Origin: JAJKJG01 sp036556825
GTDB taxonomy: Bacteria; Pseudomonadota; Alphaproteobacteria; Rhizobiales; Beijerinckiaceae
Reading direction: 5' to 3'
DNA length: 47,172 bases
NCBI GenBank assembly: GCA_036556825.1
Contig: DATBIR010000055.1
Span: forward strand, 1-47,172
Shown here: in pieces, positions 8,225 to 16,211 of the stretch
How positions within the stretch are numbered: the first letter of the stretch is position 1
How the letters are laid out: every line of letters starts with the position of its first letter
Translations under genes and position numbers: made by a program
Notes under the pieces: model-generated
What the model saw: only the letters and a program-made list of their open reading frames with translations
Database searches by the model: none
What the model was told of the DNA's origin: nothing

Positions 8225-9661
8225 ATGGCCATGTCCCGCTGCGCAGGGCGGCCGTGCCGCCGTGAAGTCATTGCGGGTGCGGCGAGCAGCGCCGCTCTTT
8301 GCCTCGCACGCCGTCGCGCGTCTGCGCAGGACGCAACGCGCGTCGACGTTATGGTCGACCGCGACGTCCACGGCCGGCCGATCCCGACAGGGTTCGTCGG
8401 GCTCAGTTACGAAGCGGCGATCCTCACGGCGAATTATTTTTCACCCCGCAACCGCTCGCTTGCGGGGCTGGTGCGCACCTTGGGGAGCACGGGGGTGCTG
8501 CGCATCGGCGGCAACACCAGCGATCGCACCGTCTGGCAGGGCAGCGCGAAAAGTTTGCCGCTGCACGATATCTACGTGATCACGCCGGCGGTGGTCGATG
8601 AACTCGCCGCATTCCTTCGCGCCGTCGGCTGGCGGCTGATCTACGGCCTCAATCTCGGCAATGGAACGCCGGAGGATGCGGCCGAGGAGGCAGCTTACGT
8701 GGCCCGAGCCGTCGGCCCGCAGCTGCTTGCCTTTCAGATCGGCAACGAGCCGGACGGGTTTGCGACCTGGTCGGGCCTGCGCGCGCCGCCGTACGAGGTA
8801 TCCGCTTTCATCGCGGAATGGCAGGCCTTCGCCGACGCCGTGCGCAGGCGCCTGCCGGAGGCGCCGTTCGCAGGGCCGGCAGTCGCTTCAGAGGCGCAGT
8901 GGATGCCACCATTCGTCGATGTCTGTCTCGAGCGCCTCGTCCTGCTGACGCGACACTACTACGCCGACGGCCCGGCGCGGGCGCCGCATGTCAGCATTCC
9001 GAAGCTGTTGGGCTCGGCTTCGAGATGTGGGCCTGTCCTCGACGGCGTGCGGGCGGTCGCCGAGCGTCATGGACTGCCGTATCGCATCAGCGAGACGAAC
9101 TCGGTTTTCTCCGAAGGACATCCAGGCGTCAGCGACACGCTCGCAGCGGCGCTCTGGGGTCTCGAATTCATGTTGCAGGTTGCCGAAGCCGGCGGCGCCG
9201 GCGTCAATTTCCACGCCGGCGACCACAAGTTCTACAGCCCGATCGGCCTCGGTGTCGGCGAGCGCCGCCGCGCGCTGCCGCTCTATTACGGGATGCTCAT
9301 GTTCAGCGAGGCGAGCCGCGGCGCGCTCTTGCCGACGCGTGTTGCTTCTCCGGCCGCCGACATCACGGCCTACGCTGTCCGCGCCAATGACGGCGCGCTC
9401 CGCGTCTGCCTCATCAACAAGGCGCTGGCGCGTCCCGTACGGGTCCGGATCGATTCCGGGCAGGAGGTCGGGACAGCATCGTCGCTGCGGCTTGCCGGCG
9501 AGGCGCCGGATGCAAAGACCGTCACCCTGGGCGGGAGCACCGTCAGCGATTTCGGCGCGTGGACGCCGCTTGCGAACGAGGCTGTCCAGCGGGAAGGCCG
9601 TCTGGTCGCTGTTGCACTGCCTCCCGCCAGCGCAATGCTGCTTACGATGACCGAGCGTTGA
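8225..9661 (+). CDS. Glycoside hydrolase of clan GH-A, GH79-like (heparanase/beta-glucuronidase type)
   Basis: A 478-residue exported enzyme. The N-terminus (CRREVIAGAASSAALC...ASAQ) has a twin-arginine-like start and a hydrophobic stretch, so export to the periplasm is likely, perhaps by Tat. The catalytic acid is seen as E175 in QIGNEPD (the NEP motif of clan GH-A), and the nucleophile is probably E290 in YRISETNS. Further GH79-like traits are GGNTSDRTVW near 95-104 and a C-terminal beta-sandwich domain after about residue 370. Known members cleave glucuronides or related uronic-acid polymers; the real substrate here is unknown. It is convergent with the acyl-CoA dehydrogenase gene, only 9 bp away. 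Confidence 0.8.
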   Translation: MAMSRCAGRPCRREVIAGAASSAALCLARRRASAQDATRVDVMVDRDVHGRPIPTGFVGLSYEAAILTANYFSPRNRSLAGLVRTLGSTGVLRIGGNTSDRTVWQGSAKSLPLHDIYVITPAVVDELAAFLRAVGWRLIYGLNLGNGTPEDAAEEAAYVARAVGPQLLAFQIGNEPDGFATWSGLRAPPYEVSAFIAEWQAFADAVRRRLPEAPFAGPAVASEAQWMPPFVDVCLERLVLLTRHYYADGPARAPHVSIPKLLGSASRCGPVLDGVRAVAERHGLPYRISETNSVFSEGHPGVSDTLAAALWGLEFMLQVAEAGGAGVNFHAGDHKFYSPIGLGVGERRRALPLYYGMLMFSEASRGALLPTRVASPAADITAYAVRANDGALRVCLINKALARPVRVRIDSGQEVGTASSLRLAGEAPDAKTVTLGGSTVSDFGAWTPLANEAVQREGRLVAVALPPASAMLLTMTER

Positions 9662-9670
9662 AGGCTCGGC

Positions 9671-10855
9671 TCAATACGACCGCGGCAGGCCGAGCACATG
9701 CTCGGCCAGATAGGCGAGGATCAGGTTGGTCGAGATCGGCGCGACCTGGTAGAGGCGCGTCTCGCGGAACTTGCGCTCGATGTCGTATTCCTCGGCGAAG
9801 CCGAAGCCGCCATGGGTCTGGATGCACATGTTGGCGGCCTCGAACGAGGCGTCGGCAGCAAGCATCTTGGCCATATTGGCTTCGGCGCCGCAATTCGCGC
9901 CGGCCTCGTAGAGCCGGGCCGCCTCGCGCACCATCAGCGCCGCCGCGCGCATTCCGGCATAAGCCTTGGCGATCGGAAACTGCACCCCTTGGTTCTGGCC
10001 GATCGGACGTCCGAAGACGATGCGCTCCCTCGCATATGCGACCGCCTTGTCGATGAACCAGCGCGCGTCGCCGACGCACTCGGCCGCGATCAGGATGCGT
10101 TCCGCGTTCATGCCGGACAGGATGCAGCGAAAGCCGTTGCCCTCCCCGCCGACGAGGTTCGCGGCCGGAACGCGCACGTCGTCGAGGAAAATCTCCGTGG
10201 TGGCATGGTTCATCATGGTGCGGATGGGGCGGATGCCGAGGCCATGCCCGCGCGCCGCACGCATGTCGAGGATGAACACCGACAGGCCCTCGCTGCGCTT
10301 GTTGACCTGGTCCAGCGGCGTCGTGCGCGCCACCAGCAGCATCAGGTCGGAATGCTCGGCGCGCGACGTCCAGATTTTCTGGCCGCGCAGCACGTAGCCG
10401 TCTCCGTCGCGGTGCGCCACCGTCTTGAGCGCCGACATGTCCGAGCCGAAACCGGGCTCCGTCACGCCGAAGGCCTGCAGCCGCACGCGTCCGGCGGCGA
10501 TCTCGGGCAAGTAGCGCCGCTTCTGCTCGAGCGAGCCGTGCCGCAGCACGGTGCCCATGGTGTACATCTGCGCGTGGCAGGCGGCGCCGCTGCAGCCGGC
10601 GCGCTGGATTTCCTCGAGCACAGCCGCCGCGGCCGACAGCGGCAGCCCGGCCCCGCCATATTCCTCGGGAATAAGGACGGCGAGAAAGCCGGACTGAGTC
10701 AGGGCCTCGACGAATTCCGTCGGATAGCGCGCCTGACGGTCGAGGGCGCGCCAATATGCGCCGGGGAATCGCTCGCACAGCTTCGAGACCGCCTCGCGGA
10801 TCTCAGGGTAATCGCCTTCACCGGGCGCTGGAGCACCGGCGCTTTGATCAAGCAT
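9671..10855 (-). CDS. Acyl-CoA dehydrogenase family protein
   Basis: A 394-residue flavoenzyme of normal family length. Seen: the N-terminal helical domain, a FAD-contacting stretch LQAFGVTEPGFGSDMSALKT near 130-150 (the family pattern is A-TEP-GSD), a central beta domain (GQKIWTSRAEHSDLMLL) and the C-terminal helical domain with QTHGGFGFAEEYDIERKFRE near 350-370, the conserved Q-GG-G...E signature. These enzymes oxidise acyl-CoA to enoyl-CoA and pass electrons to an electron-transfer flavoprotein. The substrate is unknown. No other beta-oxidation gene is adjacent; the next gene is a GMC oxidoreductase on the other strand. Confidence 0.9.
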   Translation of the reverse strand: MLDQSAGAPAPGEGDYPEIREAVSKLCERFPGAYWRALDRQARYPTEFVEALTQSGFLAVLIPEEYGGAGLPLSAAAAVLEEIQRAGCSGAACHAQMYTMGTVLRHGSLEQKRRYLPEIAAGRVRLQAFGVTEPGFGSDMSALKTVAHRDGDGYVLRGQKIWTSRAEHSDLMLLVARTTPLDQVNKRSEGLSVFILDMRAARGHGLGIRPIRTMMNHATTEIFLDDVRVPAANLVGGEGNGFRCILSGMNAERILIAAECVGDARWFIDKAVAYARERIVFGRPIGQNQGVQFPIAKAYAGMRAAALMVREAARLYEAGANCGAEANMAKMLAADASFEAANMCIQTHGGFGFAEEYDIERKFRETRLYQVAPISTNLILAYLAEHVLGLPRSY

Positions 10856-11078
10856 CGAGGAAAGCCCGCTTCGGGTTCATGGCGATGCTGCGGGGAAGAG
10901 CGGCGCATGTAAACCCATGGGAGGCGGTGGGTCCCCTACCGGGATCGCGGCGGCTCGTCTACCGTATTGCCGGCTGTCCAGGCCGTCTTGCACAACGGCT
11001 GTGACCTGTGGGCCGAGACCTCGGCGTCATTCCCGTTGCCCCCTTCCCTTGTGCCGCCGGACTTGCAATCGTCTGCCC

Positions 11079-12704
11079 ATGACAGGAAGCGAACAGGATG
11101 TCGGCACGTTCGACTACATCATCGTCGGCGCCGGCTCGGCGGGCTGCGTGCTGGCCAACCGGCTCTCCGCCGATCCGCGAAACCGCGTGCTGGTGCTGGA
11201 AGCCGGCGGGCGCGACGGCTGGATCTGGTTTCACATCCCGGTCGGCTATCTGTTCGCGATCGGCAATCCGCGCTGCGACTGGATGTTCACGACCGTCCCG
11301 GAGCCGGGGCTCAACGGCCGGTCGCTCGCCTATCCGCGCGGAAAGGTGATCGGCGGCTCGTCGGCCATCAACGCCATGATCTACATGCGCGGACAGGCCG
11401 CCGACTACGACGGCTGGCGTCAGCTCGGTCTGGCCGGTTGGGGCTGGGATGACGTGCTGCCCTATTTCCTGAAGCACGAGGACCACATCGATCCGCCCAA
11501 TGCGCTGCACCGCGGTGGTGGCGAGTGGCGCGTCGAGCATCCGCGCGTGCGTTGGGACATCCTCGATGCCGTGCGCGATGCCGCCGCCGCGGCGGGCATC
11601 CCGAAGATCGATGACTTCAACACCGGCGACAACGAAGGCTCGTCGTATTTCCAGGTCAATCAGAAGCGCGGACGACGCTGGAGCGCGGCGCGCGGTTTCC
11701 TCAAGCCGGCTTTGAATCGTCCCAACCTGCGCCTCGAAACCGGCGTGCACGTCGAGCGCGTGCTGCTCGAGGGGCTGCGTGCGACCGGCATCTCCTTCAC
11801 GCGCGATGGCGAGCGACACGTGGCGCGTGCCGCCGGCGAAGTGATCCTGACTGCCGGCGCGGTCGCGTCGCCGCCGATCCTGGAGCGCTCCGGCATCGGC
11901 GATGGCGCACGCCTCGGCGACCTTGGCCTCGCGGTGGCGCATCACCTGCCCGGCGTCGGCGAGAACCTGCAGGACCATTTGCAGCTGCGTCCCATCTACA
12001 AGGTATCCGGCGTGCGCACGCTCAACGACGATTATGCGCGGCTTTGGCAACGGGCGCTGATGGGCCTAAGCTACGCGGTGCTGCGCCGCGGTCCGCTCAC
12101 CATGGCCCCCTCGCAGCTCGGCGCCTTCGCAAAGTCGGGCCCCGACTACGCCACCGCAAATCTCGAGTTCCATTTCCAGCCGCTCTCGCTCGACAAATGG
12201 GGTGATGGGCTTCACCCCTTCCCGGCATTCACGGCGAGCGTGTGCAATGTGCGCCCGTCGAGCCGCGGCCACGTGCATCTGAGGAGCCCCGACCCGTTCG
12301 CGGCCCCCGCCATCCAGCCAAACTACCTGTCGACCGACGAGGATCGGCGCGTCGCCGTGGATTCGCTCCGTCTGACACGGCGCATCGTGGCGCAGGCGCC
12401 GCTCGCGCGCTACCGCCCGCAGGAATACAAGCCCGGCGCACATCTGACCTCCGACGACGAGCTGGTGCAGGCGGCGGGCGACATCGGCACGACGATCTTC
12501 CATCCTGTCGGCACGGCGCGCATGGGGCCAGATCACGACCCCATGGCCGTGCTCGACGAGCGCCTGCGCGTGCGCGGCATCGCCGCGTTGCGCGTCATCG
12601 ACGCCTCCGTCATGCCGCGCATCACATCGGGGAACACCAACTCGCCGACGGTGATGATCGCCGAAAAGGGCGCCGCCATGCTTCTCGAAGACGCAAGGCG
12701 CTGA
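11079..12704 (+). CDS. GMC-family FAD oxidoreductase (choline dehydrogenase-like)
   Basis: A 541-residue protein. The N-terminal FAD-binding fold YIIVGAGSAGCVLANRL has GAGSAG at 17-22, with E-A-GG following. The GMC signature GKVIGGSSAINAMIYMRG lies near 88-105, and the second signature TAGAVASPPILERSGIG lies mid-protein. The active-site pair is visible as H475 in FHPVGTARMG and N521 in GNTNSPTVMIAEK. Such enzymes oxidise alcohols such as choline, long-chain or glycol alcohols. The substrate is not deducible, and no betaine aldehyde dehydrogenase is nearby. The ATG at 11079 gives a normal N-terminus; upstream in-frame sequence is arginine/proline-rich and looks untranslated. Confidence 0.9.
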   Translation: MTGSEQDVGTFDYIIVGAGSAGCVLANRLSADPRNRVLVLEAGGRDGWIWFHIPVGYLFAIGNPRCDWMFTTVPEPGLNGRSLAYPRGKVIGGSSAINAMIYMRGQAADYDGWRQLGLAGWGWDDVLPYFLKHEDHIDPPNALHRGGGEWRVEHPRVRWDILDAVRDAAAAAGIPKIDDFNTGDNEGSSYFQVNQKRGRRWSAARGFLKPALNRPNLRLETGVHVERVLLEGLRATGISFTRDGERHVARAAGEVILTAGAVASPPILERSGIGDGARLGDLGLAVAHHLPGVGENLQDHLQLRPIYKVSGVRTLNDDYARLWQRALMGLSYAVLRRGPLTMAPSQLGAFAKSGPDYATANLEFHFQPLSLDKWGDGLHPFPAFTASVCNVRPSSRGHVHLRSPDPFAAPAIQPNYLSTDEDRRVAVDSLRLTRRIVAQAPLARYRPQEYKPGAHLTSDDELVQAAGDIGTTIFHPVGTARMGPDHDPMAVLDERLRVRGIAALRVIDASVMPRITSGNTNSPTVMIAEKGAAMLLEDARR

Positions 12705-12815
12705 CGCGGCGGCGCCGGCTGGCAAATCCTCGGTCGCAATTTCGTGTTCGTGATTCCCGTCCAGCCGTGAAACCAAGCTTGGCCATAAGCAGTTGTCCCA
12801 GCGGGAGGACCAAAG

Positions 12816-12942
12816 GTGCGCACATGGCGGGGACGTCATGTGCTTCGCCGCGCGCACGGCGCCACAAATTTCCGTGTACGAAGCGAACGAAGCATGGTCC
12901 TCGGTGGTTGGGCTCGCTCAACTGACAAGGGTGCGCACATGG
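12816..12942 (+). repeat. Direct repeat GTGCGCACATGG around two possible start codons
   Basis: The 12-base sequence GTGCGCACATGG occurs at 12816-12827 and again at 12931-12942, each preceded by AAG/AAGG. Each copy contains an ATG. The first opens a 33-codon frame (12824-12925) and the second opens the 25-residue membrane peptide. A duplicated translation start is one reading; chance is another. Confidence 0.5.
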
Positions 12943-13016
12943 TGGCAAACCTATTCTGCTTCGTCATCGGAGCGGTGGCTCCTCTCGTTTCCGTGACCTG
13001 GCTGTTGATGCGTTAG
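12939..13016 (+). CDS. Tiny hydrophobic membrane peptide, 25 aa
   Basis: The ATG at 12939 follows ACAAGGG with usable spacing. The peptide starts MVANLFCFVIGAVAPL and ends WLLMR, giving one membrane-spanning segment of about 18 residues and a short basic end. It is the last coding segment before two hairpins that look like transcript ends. Single-span peptides of this size are common but usually missed. Function unknown; it could instead be a leader. Real translation is unproven. Confidence 0.4.
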   Translation: MVANLFCFVIGAVAPLVSVTWLLMR

Positions 13017-13037
13017 ATCCAAAGGCTGCCCGTGGGG

Positions 13038-13072
13038 GCGGGTCCGGGTTGGTAATTGGCCCCCGGGCCCGC
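13038..13072 (+). terminator. Likely transcript end after the 25-aa peptide
   Basis: GCGGGTCCGGG (13038-13048) pairs with CCCGGGCCCGC (13062-13072), 11 base pairs with one G-U, followed by TCTCATTTGTT. The position, 20 bases after the peptide stop, fits an intrinsic terminator. Confidence 0.6.
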
Positions 13073-13157
13073 TCTCATTTGTTAATGCCACGCTGAAACC
13101 GGCTTTCGCCGGCGGGCGTTGATAAGTCGGTGGCAACGTCCATCATTGGGATGGAAA

Positions 13158-13199
13158 AAACCCCGTCAGCCTTGCGCGACTGGCGGGGTTTCATTTTTT
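13158..13199. terminator. Strong bidirectional rho-independent terminator
   Basis: AAACCCCGTCAG (13158-13169) pairs with CTGGCGGGGTTT (13180-13191), a 12-base stem with one wobble and a 10-base loop, followed by CATTTTTTC. The A-run before the stem gives a T-run on the other strand too, so it can end transcripts from both sides. No annotated gene ends right beside it on either strand; see findings for a possible small RNA. Confidence 0.85.
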
Positions 13200-13488
13200 C
13201 GCGCGCTGCCGGAATTCGGTTCGTGCAGCCGGGCGAAGGCGGCCCCTCACGTAAGGCTGCGGACGGTTGCTACCCGGGGTCTGCCCAATTTCGTCCCGGT
13301 CCAGCCCCTTTTCCACCACGGTTGAACGGCCAAGTTTGCCGAGTGGGAAGCGAATCAGCCCCCCAGCCCAGGCTTCTCACGCGCCCCCGCTCAGCCCGCC
13401 GCCGGGCGGGGGCGCACCCCTGTTCTCGGGGGATGCCGCCCGCTGATTTGCGGCGGTCACGGCGTCACGATGGGCGGCGGATCTACGG
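13200..13488. other. Gap with a GC-rich hairpin downstream of the coiled-coil gene
   Basis: With the stretch from 13017 onward this makes 472 bases without a clear gene. GCGCCCCCGC (13381-13390) pairs perfectly with GCGGGGGCGC (13406-13415) about 75 bases beyond the stop of the leftward gene at 13489, and may end that transcript. Nothing else recognisable is seen. Confidence 0.45.
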
Positions 13489-14148
13489 TTATGGCAGGCC
13501 GGCGAGGCGGTCGCGGGCTTCCCTGATCCCTCCGGCGTAGGCGTGCTGATACAACTCGCGAGCCTTGGCCGGGTCGGCGCGCACGCCCAGCACGCGCCAG
13601 GCCGCGAGGCGCTTCGGATCGTAGGTCTCGCCCAGCTTGAACGCGGCAGCCGGACTGGCAGCCGACGCCTGCTCGAGCACCAGCCGCGCGCCGGCGATGT
13701 CGCCGCGGCCGAGAAGCTCGTCGGCCTTCGCGAGCTGCTTCTGCTCGGCTGCGGACAGCGGCGGCGCCGTGTCGATCGCACTGGTGACGTCGACGTCAGG
13801 CATGTCGGGGCCGCCTCGGCCCTTGTGCACCGGGAACGTCAAGGTGGCGGGCATGGCAGGCCGAGCGCCCTCGTCGACGCGCGTCGCCTCCTCGCGGAAT
13901 GTGTCGAGGGCATCCCGCGTCTGGGCGATGTCTCCTTCCAGCTCGGTGACCCGCGCTTTCATGCCTTTCAGCTCGGTCTTGACCGCCTCGAGCTCGCGCG
14001 TGACCGCCGCCAGCTCGGCGTCCTGGTCACGTGGCTGGGTTCCGCTCGCCTGGGCGCCGGCCGCTATCTGCAGCAGGCCGACGAGCGCAAGTGCATAGGG
14101 GTAGCGGGTCGCAATGAGTGCCGACCCGAGGTGACGGAAGCGCCGCAT
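13489..14148 (-). CDS. Periplasmic coiled-coil protein with Sel1/TPR-like C-terminus
   Basis: 219 residues. An N-terminal hydrophobic segment (YALALVGLLQIAAGAQASG) looks like a signal peptide or anchor. Residues 42-88 are a clear coiled coil (AAVTRELEAVKTELKGMKAR and on). After a proline-rich linker, residues 130-219 form helical pairs with ADELLGRGDIAGARLVLE and RELYQHAYAGGIREARDRL, reminiscent of TPR/Sel1 repeats. The ATG at 14148 has GGGGAGG upstream. The layout recalls periplasmic scaffold proteins such as YbgF/CpoB, which pair a coiled coil with TPRs, but the repeats are fewer and no Tol-Pal gene is nearby. Function not established. Confidence 0.7.
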   Translation of the reverse strand: MRRFRHLGSALIATRYPYALALVGLLQIAAGAQASGTQPRDQDAELAAVTRELEAVKTELKGMKARVTELEGDIAQTRDALDTFREEATRVDEGARPAMPATLTFPVHKGRGGPDMPDVDVTSAIDTAPPLSAAEQKQLAKADELLGRGDIAGARLVLEQASAASPAAAFKLGETYDPKRLAAWRVLGVRADPAKARELYQHAYAGGIREARDRLAGLP

Positions 14149-14275
14149 ATCGTCCTCCCCAGTTGTTTTGGCGTCGTTCGTTCAGAGGCCGGTCCGGCGT
14201 GATGGTGGCCCCGTTCCAGTCGGCGCCGGCCGATCCGGTCGCCGGGATAACGCACGAGAACCGCTCCGGATGCAG

Positions 14276-15286
14276 TCACCGGTCGCGATTGCCGTCGCGT
14301 CGAACCGTGCCGACGCGCGCCTCGCGCGCGGCGAGGCCCGGATCGAGATTTCCGCGATCAAGAATCGGGCCAGCGCCGAGGCCACCATAAAGGCGATCGC
14401 GCGTGCTTTCCACATCGTCTGCGGCGGTCGGCGTGTTGACGAGGCAGACGAGGGCATAGCTCACGAGCATCAGCAGGAACCACGAGCCGAGTTTGGCGAG
14501 CGGGACGATGCTCCACGCCCTGGCCTGCATGGGATACAGCCAGGCGCCGGTCACGGTGCCGACATTCTCGGCGATCCAGATGAACGCAGCGATCAGGACG
14601 AAGCCGAGCAACAGCGGCATCGAACGCCAGGCGCGCCATACCCGAAAGCGCACGCGCGTTCTCCCGAACAGCACCGCCGCAGCGGCGAACAGCACGACCC
14701 GCATATCGAATACGTAGTGATGAGCGAAGAAGTTGATGTAGATCGCGACGGCCAGCGCGAATACGTGAGCCGTCGGCGGATGACGGTCGAAACGCAAGTC
14801 GAACAGGCGCCAGGCGCGGGCGAGATAGGAACCGACCGCGGCGTACATGAAGCCGGTGAATAACGGCACGCCAGCGATGCGCAGCACGCTCGCCTCGGGA
14901 TAGATCCACGAGCCGACAGCGGTCTTGAACACTTCCATGGCGGTGCCGACGATATGGAAAACGAGGATCACTTTCGCTTCCTCGATGGTCTCGAGACGCA
15001 AGGTGATCAGCGCCGCCTGCAAGCCCACTGCGGCAAGGACGAGAAAGTCGTAGCGCGCGACCGCGGCGCCCTTGGGATACCAGAGGTGCGTGGCGATCAG
15101 CAGCGCCACCATCGCGCCGCCGAACAGGCATGCCCATGCCTGTTTCACGCCGAAACGGAGAAATTCATAAACGCCCGCCGGCACCGGGCCGCGCGCGACC
15201 GCGGCAAGAGCGAGCCGCTCCTCGGCTTCGGCAAAGCGCGCGATCAGCGGCCATTGCCGCGCGGCGCTGGAGGTCGGGCGGGTCAT
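14276..15286 (-). CDS. DUF817 integral membrane protein
   Basis: 336 residues with seven to nine hydrophobic segments. Recognised as DUF817 (YoaT-like in Bacillus) from FHIVGTAMEVFKTAVGSWIY, VPLFTGFMYAAVGSYLARAW and INFFAHHYVFDMRVVLF, with paired histidines between membrane spans. The family function is unknown. The ATG at 15286 (MTRPTSSAARQW) is chosen over a much longer frame, because the upstream part is arginine-rich and covers a likely promoter region. About 50 polar residues follow the last span, longer than usual for the family. Confidence 0.82.
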   Translation of the reverse strand: MTRPTSSAARQWPLIARFAEAEERLALAAVARGPVPAGVYEFLRFGVKQAWACLFGGAMVALLIATHLWYPKGAAVARYDFLVLAAVGLQAALITLRLETIEEAKVILVFHIVGTAMEVFKTAVGSWIYPEASVLRIAGVPLFTGFMYAAVGSYLARAWRLFDLRFDRHPPTAHVFALAVAIYINFFAHHYVFDMRVVLFAAAAVLFGRTRVRFRVWRAWRSMPLLLGFVLIAAFIWIAENVGTVTGAWLYPMQARAWSIVPLAKLGSWFLLMLVSYALVCLVNTPTAADDVESTRDRLYGGLGAGPILDRGNLDPGLAAREARVGTVRRDGNRDR

Positions 15287-15435
15287 GCGGTCGGTCGCCT
15301 CGGAATCAGCCGAGGATGACCGCCGGCTGAGGCGGGCGCAAGGTGCACGGCCGCAAGCAATTCCCGGACGCGCCCTCGCGCCCGCTGCATCACCTGCCCC
15401 GCGCGGCGGACCGGTCCGCGACAGGCGAATCACTC

Positions 15436-15474
15436 TTAAGGACTGCTTAGCTAAAAATGCTAAGGTCTCCTTAG
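15436..15474. promoter_or_regulatory. AT-rich interrupted dyad upstream of the duplicated-motif secreted protein
   Basis: TTAAGGACTGCTTAGC (15436-15451) and GCTAAGGTCTCCTTAG (15459-15474) form an inverted repeat around the loop TAAAAAT. The outer six bases (TAAGGA/TCCTTA) and the inner six (CTTAGC/GCTAAG) pair perfectly, with an unpaired middle. The AT-rich composition against a GC-rich background, 50 bases before the ATG at 15524, suggests an operator, a promoter with a dyad, or a 5' leader hairpin. Confidence 0.55.
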
Positions 15475-15523
15475 CGTGTGATTCAGCATCATCTGGCCAT
15501 CCACAACCCACAGGGTCAGATCG

Positions 15524-16054
15524 ATGCGCCTCCGCTCCGTAAATCTCGGAATTGCCCTCACGCTCAGCCTGGCTGCTACCGCCAAAGCCGAAGACCGGTC
15601 GTTCATGCCCGTCCTCGACGATACGGCGTACGAAGCGGTGATGGCCGCCATTGGCAGCACTGACGTGCCCAAAGCCGAAGACCGGGCATTCATGGCTCCG
15701 CTCGACGATACGTCGTCATACGAGGCCATCATGGCCGCGATGGCCAGCACAGCCATCGACGCGCCGCTTGCGCCCGAAGACTGGGCGCAGCAGGCGATGG
15801 ATCTAGAAGCTGCCAGCGAAACGACCGGCGCCATCCCGACCAACCCGGAACGGCACATGAGCCTGGCGGTTGAGCGGGCCCTCGAGGTTCCCGTTCCGGC
15901 CCTCGGGACGGCAGAGGAGATCGGTACCTTTCCCGAGGCCATGTCGATGGTTTTCAGCGAAGCCGAACCGCTGCCGCTTCAGGCAATCTCATCCTTCGAC
16001 CTCACCGTGACGGCGGACGACCTGCCGACCGCGCCGATCTGGGACACGATCTGA
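15524..16054 (+). CDS. Secreted acidic protein with an internal 26-residue duplication
   Basis: 176 residues, family not recognised. A clear Sec signal peptide ends at AATAKA (cut after about residue 22). The mature part starts with two copies of one motif: KAEDRSFMPVLDDTAYEAVM (21-40, continuing AAIGST) and KAEDRAFMAPLDDTSSYEAI (50-69, continuing MAAMAST). The rest is acidic and helical, ending in PTAPIWDTI, with no cysteine. The ribosome site is weak (CAGGGTCAG). A 9-base hairpin terminator follows the stop. The mature protein should be periplasmic or exported; a binding or structural role is only a guess. Confidence 0.75.
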   Translation: MRLRSVNLGIALTLSLAATAKAEDRSFMPVLDDTAYEAVMAAIGSTDVPKAEDRAFMAPLDDTSSYEAIMAAMASTAIDAPLAPEDWAQQAMDLEAASETTGAIPTNPERHMSLAVERALEVPVPALGTAEEIGTFPEAMSMVFSEAEPLPLQAISSFDLTVTADDLPTAPIWDTI

Positions 16055-16097
16055 GCGATCGGCGCGCTATGGCGAAATAACTTTGCCGTCACAATCA

Positions 16098-16119
16098 CGC
16101 CCCGGCGCCAGCCGGGGCG
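16098..16119. terminator. Terminator hairpin between convergent genes
   Basis: CGCCCCGGC-gcca-GCCGGGGCG is a 9-base perfect stem with a 4-base loop, 44 bases after the stop of the duplicated-motif gene. It lies between two convergent genes and can serve both. The T-content after it is low. Confidence 0.65.
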
Positions 16120-16211
16120 CTGTCGTTCGGGCCCGATGTGCCGAAGTGGGCGCCGCTCTGCCGAACACGATCGAGTTGATCTGATGCTCGGTCTTGCCCT
16201 TCGAATGACCC

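Noticed and set aside
12242..12925. 227-codon plus-strand frame inside and beyond the GMC gene
   Set aside because: Shadow of the GMC oxidoreductase gene; only its last 33 codons lie outside the gene and are uncertain.
13381..13415. GC-only hairpin considered as part of a structural RNA such as RNase P or tmRNA
   Set aside because: None of the conserved core sequences of RNase P RNA or tmRNA was recognised around it.
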